NCBI GenBank assembly: GCA_032358255.1
Contig: JAULBX010029710.1
Span: forward strand, 124,001 to 188,000
Origin: Heterotrichella gracilis
Lineage: Eukaryota > Sar > Xanthophyceae > Tribonematales > Xanthonemataceae
Length of the DNA: 64,000 bases
Direction: 5' to 3'
Shown here: positions 58,301 through 64,000 of the stretch, in pieces
Layout: every line of letters starts with the position of its first letter
Numbering within the stretch: position 1 is the first letter of the stretch
The notes under the pieces: model-generated
The model's input: the letters and a program-made list of their open reading frames with translations, nothing else
What the model was told of the DNA's origin: nothing
Database searches by the model: none
Position numbers and translations under genes: made by a program

Positions 58301-60145
58301 AAAGGATGGTTGGTGAGCGCCCGTTGCCACCTCTCTTGGCTTGCTACTTGCTTTCTACACCTGCTCATCTGTCCAAATGACACCCGGCAAAAGCCAAGTC
58401 TCAGCCCCAACCCTAAACAGTGGCTGGTGCCCAAAGTATCAAGCCTTTGCCACTCCCTAGGGCTGATACCCACCTGAAGAGCTGGACAGCCTCCTGGGGG
58501 CAGCAGCTGTTCCCACCGCCGCAAGCGCGGCCGCTGAGGCCTTCTGCCCCATGCTGTGGCTGGCAGGGATGCCAAACACCGCGTCAAGGGCGGTGCTGGA
58601 GGGCTCCTCCTTGACCTTGACCCGCACCCCCTCACCGCTCGCTGCCGCGGCCTTGGTGGCAGGGGACTTGGCCTTCATGGTGCTGGTGATGCCGTTGTAG
58701 TCCCTGGGATCCACATCCATCCGAGGTGGCCTGGGACTGTGCGCTGCTGCCAGGCCCCGCGCAGGGCGAGGGGACCCGTGGGGGCTGTCCGTCATCCCCC
58801 GGGAGCTGCTGTTGCCTCCAAAGTCCAGGGCTCGGCGTCGCTCCTTGCTGGGACTGGCCTGGGGGCGGCGCCTGGTGGAGCGGCGCAGCTTGTCGTCCTG
58901 TGGCAGGTGCAAGGCATGGTAGGTCACAACGCAGGTGGTGCGGCAGGTTGATGCTGCAGGGAAGGTGCATTGTGGGCCCAGCGAAGGTTTGGCTGGAAAA
59001 TGGGAAGGGTATGCAAGGGGCTGTTGGTGGGATCAGTAGGATCCAGCACAAGACTGTGTGCGAGTCACCAGGAAGACCAACCAACACCCCATGGCACATG
59101 TTGCCCATCCTGCAAGGAGCGTTGGCAGTCCAGCCTTACCACATCAGTGAACAGCCCATCTTCCGCCATGCTGTCCTCATCAGCTTCCTCCTCCTCCTGC
59201 CTGAGTTTGGTCTTCTTAGCTGACCTCCCCCCTGACAGCTTCCCACGAATGCCCTGGTCTCCAACGTCCATCCCCAACACCGTCTGCAGCGCTGAGCCGT
59301 TCATAGCCCTCGTGATGCCAGAGTGCCTGGAAAGCAGGTCGCTGTTTGGGGACATCAGGAAGCTGTGCATAGCCCCTGTCTTCTCTCCAACTGGGGTATC
59401 CAGTTCGAGGTGGAAGTCCCCAGAAGGCAGCTTAGCTGGCGAGCCAAAATTCGTGGCGTGCGACGCGGTCGACTGTCTCCGGCTGGGAGAGTGTGCTTGA
59501 GGGCGCTTGGGTGAAGGGTGGAACAGGGGGATGGCTGCGGGGCTGCCATACAGTGGCTCACGGCGTCCTGGCGTGCCGAACAAAGAGTATGTGGAGGTGG
59601 CCACAGGAGACCCCTTGTCTTCGACGTCTGGAAAGGAAAACCCGTTCTCTTCGTCGATAGCCTGCCCCACCTTCACGCTCTTTGGTCCTTTTGAGCCATC
59701 GCTGCAGCAAACAGTGCTGGGTCAGAGATTATGGGTGCACACGGGTTGGGTGCTGCACAGGGTTTTGCAGAGCTCAACGTACCCGCAATTCAGGCGAGGG
59801 ATGTCGAAAGCTGGAGGGGGAGGAGACTGATTTGGGTTCAGAGCAGAGTAGGTAGTCACGTATACTGTCTTCTGTGGAGTGATTGGTGGTAGCTCGTGGG
59901 CGAACAAGGAGAAAGGAGAAGCCTGCAGTGGGCACATCAGCAATAGACTAAGATGCCACACGCCAAAGCTTTCAGCACACCAGGTACAACGCAGCCAAAA
60001 CAAGGGCAAAAGAAGGTTTTGATACTAGGCTCCAACCAGGACTGGTGCCTGGCGCAAAGCGCACCTCAACATGGTGGTAATTCTTGATCGGCCTGTCTGG
60101 TGTCATAAGAGGGTTGGGCACACCCGGCCGAGAAGTAGACGCCAT
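55351..60145 (-). CDS. TSO1/LIN54-like CXC-domain (CRC) DNA-binding protein
   Basis: Nuclear DNA-binding regulator of the tesmin/TSO1/LIN54 (CPP) family. Members bind CHR elements and act in cell-cycle repressor complexes such as DREAM. Eleven exons close in phase to 942 residues: 60065-60145, 59783-59922, 59140-59701, 58474-58897, 58100-58295, 57591-57902, 57077-57392, 56602-56928, 56242-56379, 55822-55942 and 55351-55562. The N-terminus has the family [13 protein letters not shown]-type motif. The first CXC ([20 protein letters not shown]) and second CXC ([20 protein letters not shown]) each have nine Cys. They are joined by a linker with [11 protein letters not shown], the family RNPxAFxPK signature. 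The intron splits the linker. The C-terminal third is Pro/Ala/Gly-rich and ends [16 protein letters not shown], with SP/TP sites suggesting CDK control. Confidence 0.93.
55562..55640 (-). repeat. Acceptor echo before the last CXC-gene exon
   Basis: On the minus strand the last exon begins after CTCCGCAG with GTGCACCCACCCGCATCGCA. About 65 bases upstream in the intron, CCCTGCAGGTGCACCCATCC followed by GCATAT repeats the same AG and exon start. A TTTAGGG array (plus strand 55586-55602) lies between the copies. Confidence 0.85.
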
Positions 60146-60974
60146 CCTTCTCAGAGTTCAAAATCGCACCACTCACAGCACAAACAACCTTCACGTAGCT
60201 AAGCCTTTGCCTTCAAGCTTCCACATGATGCCAGTGATGTGGGCATTTTGAACCCCAGCGGTGATTTGTGCAACGCTCAAGCCGGCATTACTTTCCCCCC
60301 AACTCGGCGTCACAGGCGTTGAGCAACTCAAAAGCCGCTGTTTGATGCGGCCGTCAACCTTCTCACATGGCAGTTTTCGCGCGCTAGTGAACAACTTTAG
60401 TAGTTTTGGGGAGTTTGCGGTGTTTTCTGTGCATAGAGTGGCACCCTTGTGTTGTAAAGCGAGCTTCACGTTTGAAAGTAGCGGTTTGAAAATTCGGCCT
60501 TTGTGCGGCTGCGAATCAGGATTGCGTCATCCCGGGGCATCCCTAACCATTTTTTCTATCAATCCCCGGGAAGCCTGTTCAATGCATTGCGATTGGCACA
60601 TTTTCTAGGCCACAAAAGCCAAAGGTATTCTCGACATGGGTCCAATACAACGGCATTGTATAGACCTCCTGAAAACCGCCTACAGCGTCGCAAATAGCCG
60701 CAAGCGCCGCACCTACTGCCTCTTTTCACGGGCTGCTTTTGCTAGTCACTGTGCAGTACGGTGGGCGCGTGTGCGTCAAACTCCAGGTTTAGTAGCCACA
60801 TGATTGTGGTTTCCTTGTTTTTTTAGCCGCAAATAGCCGCTCTTGCAGCCCGTGCTTAGCATGATGCTAGGACGCATGCATGCATGGCAATTCCCGGTGC
60901 ATGCATACAAAATAATGCGTTCCAGCCCACGAGGGCAATAGCACACCCTGCCTCGTGGGCGGGCTTGCCTGACC
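60146..60974. promoter_or_regulatory. Divergent promoter region, CXC gene and GT90 gene
   Basis: 829 bases separate the two start codons. GCCGCAAATAGCCGC-like strings recur (near 60693 and 60830). TTTCGCGCGC near 60377 resembles an E2F-type site (TTTCGCGC), which would suit a cell-cycle regulator but is only inferred. An ATGCATGCATGG motif lies near 60873. Confidence 0.45.
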
Positions 60975-63716
60975 ATGCCACGCGATGCTGCCACCGGCCG
61001 CCTCCTTGAGCTTGCAGTACTGCTCCAATTCCTCCTGCTGCTCCCCTTGACTGCCCAGGCAGAGCAGTGCGCCCTGCACCCTGCCATACGCCAAAGGTGG
61101 GTTGCCAAACACCCTGCGCCCACGGCGCACCCCTGCTGTATGCCTACTGCTGTGCCAAAGTACCCCATGTAGGGTCATGAATGCAGCCTGGGGACGGTCT
61201 TGAACACTAGTTGTTGGGGCGTGCCATCCGCTTGCCTCCCCCTGGCATGCCCGCCACCTTGCACAGCAGGGCGCGGCTTGCCGTGGCTCACTTTTGACAT
61301 TTTTTTCCGGTCCGCGCCACAGGATCCAGCGGGATGTGGCCATGTACCTGCCCGAGGGGTTCACCGATGCCATGGCGCGCGCCGTGCCGCACATGTGCCC
61401 ACCCGAGGGCAACCCCAACTGCTCTAAGGACTACTACCGGGTGCTGGTCCAGGGGGGGGAGGTGTTCCTGACCAGCCTGCCCACCGCCACCATGAAGGGG
61501 GCGCAGGAGGGGCCGGGCTTCCTGCTGGAGCTGCTGGACGCGCAGCGAAGGTTCAGGTGCAATCTCTAGCTCCCGTGTGGAAACCCTGTCTAGGGTAGGC
61601 GTGGGGGCTTCCTGCTGGACGCGCAGCAAGGGAAAGGTCTGCACGTTGGGCGCCTGTGTTAAATCCCTTAGCCAGGGTAGGCTGGGCGCTTCCTGCTGAA
61701 GCTGCTGAATGCGCAGCAAAGGTTCAGGTGGGGGGGCGAGGCGTGTGATACCTCAGCTGGGTAAAATCAGGATTTGCTGGACACAAAATGCAGGGGTGGG
61801 CGGGGGAGGCGGATAGGGGGAGCAGTGTACACATGGAGGTCGGGGCGGGGCTGTTGGGCAAGGGGTTCTGAAATAGGCGGTTCGGGAGGGACCCAAGCCA
61901 GGAGGTCCTGCTGGGAGGTGACAAATGCGTCGTGCAGTTTAAAACTATGCCATTGCTGGTATGGTTACAAAATGGCTTAGACTGAGTTCTACCACCAGCA
62001 CGGCACCAAATCCCATTCACAGGGCACTTCTCCCGCTGCCATACTGACCGTACCCTGCCCTGCAGCCTGCCCAACGTGGAGTTTGCCTACCTCAACACCG
62101 ATGTGCCACCCGACAACCTGGACCTGAAGCCAGATTGCAGCGTGGATAGCCCGCTGGGGAAGATACCCTTGCTAGGGTTTTCAAAGTGGGACAACAGCAC
62201 GATGCTGCTGGTGCCAAACGGGGGTTTCTTCAGGTGAGCGCGCATGCAGCATTGGGCACGACGGAAATTGCTTTGGTACAGGGAAATGTGAAGGATTTCT
62301 TTTGGAAAATGGGCACTCTGGCTGGTAGAAATGTGCTGGTTAGTTTCACACACAGTGCGTGTGGGGTACAGTGCGTACACCTGAGTTTGCTGCCTACACA
62401 CATCCTACATTGACACTTTTCATTGCTTCCTTTTCTCCATTCAACAATCTCCACTTGAACAAACTTCACCTCTCCACACCTGTCGGTGCGCAGGTGTGAC
62501 AGCCAGAGCTTTGACTCCACGCTGCACGCCATGCGCACCGACCCAAACTTTGTCGGCAACGTGCCATGGGAGGAGAGGCAGCCGGTGCGGATACGGGACC
62601 CTGAACCCTGGAAGCTGAAACAGGATCCTGATTCCCGGAAAACAGGACATGCATGGTGTGCGGCGCGTGCCATTTAGCTCAATGTGGACTCAGGGGTAGG
62701 AGCCACCTGCCTGGGTTCAAACTACTCAATTGCTTTTCCATTGTTTTTGCAATGGGAAAGAGTTAACGAATCACAATCACACAAACAGGACGATGGATTT
62801 TCCCGGCCAGGAAATAGCAAGGCCAGGTACAAACCACTTCACATGCTTATTTCATCATCTTTGAAATGGTACACAGGGCCTTGCATGATGCTGCACCAGA
62901 TGACGACAGATGGAGTTCTGCCAGCGTATGCCCCAGCCATTCCACGCTCTTGCCCGCAGGTTGCCTTTGGCCGCTACCAGCTGTTCTGCCCAGAGAACTA
63001 CGCGGGCATTGTGCGCGGCAGGCTGAAAAGCGGCGAGCCCTACCCATGTGCGCGGATAGCGCTGCATGACCTGTCAGAGGTGAGCAGGGGGGGGGGGCAG
63101 GAGGATCATGGGGGACAGGGGAGACCTGTGTGACCTGCATACTTGCTTGCATGCGTTGCAGCAGTGCAGCCCCCATTAGCAGTTGGTCCTTTATGCCTTG
63201 CACCAACCAGCCCTGTCCTGGCGCTCCGTATGGTATCTCTGCACGGCCGGTGTCAATGCAGCTAAAGCACGTACTGCAAGGACCTACCTTACTCTAAATC
63301 CTACATGCAATACCCCATGCATGCGCCGCGCCACCTGTTTCATGTGCATGTGCATGTGTGCCTTCCTATCCTCCAATACTAAATACCTCCATTCTACACA
63401 CACACACACAACCACGTAAGTGGACACTGTAAAACTTGACCTTTTTTTATCGGCCATGCCTGTGTGCAGGCCCACTCCAACTTACTGGATGCGGATGCCT
63501 TCCTTCCTGCCAGGGCAGCCCAACCTCAAATTTTCGCCCATTTCTAATACTGATGGTATAATCGCACCTGTTTACCCCTGTGCAGGCCCACCCTGACCTA
63601 CTGGATGTGGGCGCTTTCCGCCCTTGGCGCCGCAGCGACCTGTTCTCAGACCCTAACAACACGCAGGAGGTCGAGGCAAAACCCTACGTGGACATCCAGG
63701 ACCAGGCGCGGTACAG
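60975..63716 (+). CDS. GT90 (CAP10/POGLUT-like) glycosyltransferase, 5' part, runs off the right edge
   Basis: Secretory-pathway O-glycosyltransferase of the CAP10/KDELC/POGLUT family. Six exons with consistent phases are in the window: 60975-61096, 61323-61556, 62066-62233, 62494-62584, 62960-63079 and 63586-63716. The last is followed by a donor, and the gene continues beyond 64000. A signal peptide is visible (LLELAVLLQFLLLLPLTAQA). The family order is seen in LPNVEFAYLNTDVP, PLLGFSKWDNSTMLLVPNGG, VPWEERQPVAFGRYQLF and AHPDLLDVGAFRPW, ending ...DIQDQARYR, just before the expected YLFNIDG-like core. The expected FWRG motif reads AFGRYQ here. Donor substrate cannot be told. Introns carry exon-edge echoes at 61606-61733 and 63466-63503. 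Confidence 0.88.
61513..61735 (+). repeat. Three tandem copies of a GT90 exon end
   Basis: The exon end GGCTTCCTGCTGGAGCTGCT ... GCAGCGAAGGTTCAGGTG (to 61556) is followed by a shortened copy at 61606-61632 (GGGCTTCCTGCTGGACGCGC AGCAAGG) and a full-length copy at 61685-61730 that again ends AAAGGTTCAGGTG. Confidence 0.9.
63466..63625 (+). repeat. Acceptor echo before GT90 exon 6
   Basis: GTGTGCAGGCCCACTCCAAC then TTACTGGATGCGGATGCCTT at 63461-63500 copies the real junction TGTGCAGGCCCACCCTGACC then TACTGGATGTGGGCGCTTTC at 63579-63618, 116 bases downstream. Confidence 0.88.
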
Positions 63717-64000
63717 GTGGGGGTGTCAGGGGATTACGGTGTCAGCATCACATTAGGGATTAGGGTGCTGTGCAGGTGCAGTGGGTGGGGTGGTGGGCTT
63801 GGAAACAACCTGGCGAGGAGATGCAGGGGGACACAATGTTTTACTGATGAAGGGAGCATCCTCCCAACTGGCAGTAGTTTCCGTCAGGTCAAACTTGCAG
63901 TATGCCAAGCGGTAGCATTGCAAACCCTGTTGCATGGGCCTGTGCAGCCCTGCCAGCGCCCACCACCTTCAGGGCCAACCCGCCATCTGACATATAGAAT
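63717..64000 (+). other. Partial intron of the GT90 gene
   Basis: It starts with a GTGGGG donor. No acceptor followed by the expected coding sequence is found before the window ends. A GGGATTAGGG telomere-like fragment lies near 63755. Confidence 0.6.

Overview
The window is nuclear DNA from a photosynthetic eukaryote, most likely a chlorophyte green alga. Every recognisable gene is split into 3 to 15 exons by GT-AG introns of mostly 250-500 bases. Coding exons are GC-rich. The gene set includes plant-type families: an SRA-SET (SUVH) methyltransferase, a TSO1-like CXC regulator, an XEG113-type arabinosyltransferase and a TCHQD-class glutathione transferase. A probable axonemal protein suggests a flagellate lineage. 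TTTAGGG/CCCTAAA telomere-type repeats are scattered through introns. I cannot name the genus.

Layout: SUVH methyltransferase (+, 1792-9113); an unrecognised probable plastid membrane protein (-, 10657-11819); Spb4/DDX55 DEAD-box helicase (+, 12447-16967); lysyl-endopeptidase-like serine protease (+, 18297-27158); GT77 XEG113-like arabinosyltransferase (-, 28053-37033), whose 2.5 kb intron 12 carries a same-strand long open frame for a DPY30/GAF protein (29297-31291); eIF2B epsilon (+, 37856-44495); BACK-domain protein (+, 45261-47472); TCHQD GST (-, 48226-49874); mitochondrial ribosomal protein uL4m (-, 51022-53619); TSO1/LIN54-like CXC protein (-, 55351-60145); and the 5' part of a GT90/CAP10 glycosyltransferase (+, 60975 to the right edge). 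Exon phases were counted and close exactly for ten genes (eight complete coding sequences, the helicase up to its last exon, and the GT90 part in the window). Part of the SUVH 5' half is unresolved. Two genes need one extra base to stay in frame.

The genes are mostly housekeeping and do not form a pathway cluster. Two secretory-route glycosyltransferases (GT77, GT90) and a secreted protease share the window with translation genes (eIF2B epsilon, uL4m, Spb4 for 60S assembly) and chromatin or transcription factors (SUVH, CXC protein).

The most unusual signal is architectural. At least a dozen introns in five genes contain degraded direct copies of the adjacent exon edge together with its splice site ('exon-edge echoes'). 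In one case the echo acceptor would add 35 in-frame codons next to the protease catalytic Asp. Other notable items are two back-to-back ~130-bp palindromes, two foldback elements in protease introns, the gene-within-intron, and a SUVH protein with an N-terminal Tudor/Agenet-like module and a depleted pre-SET zinc cluster.
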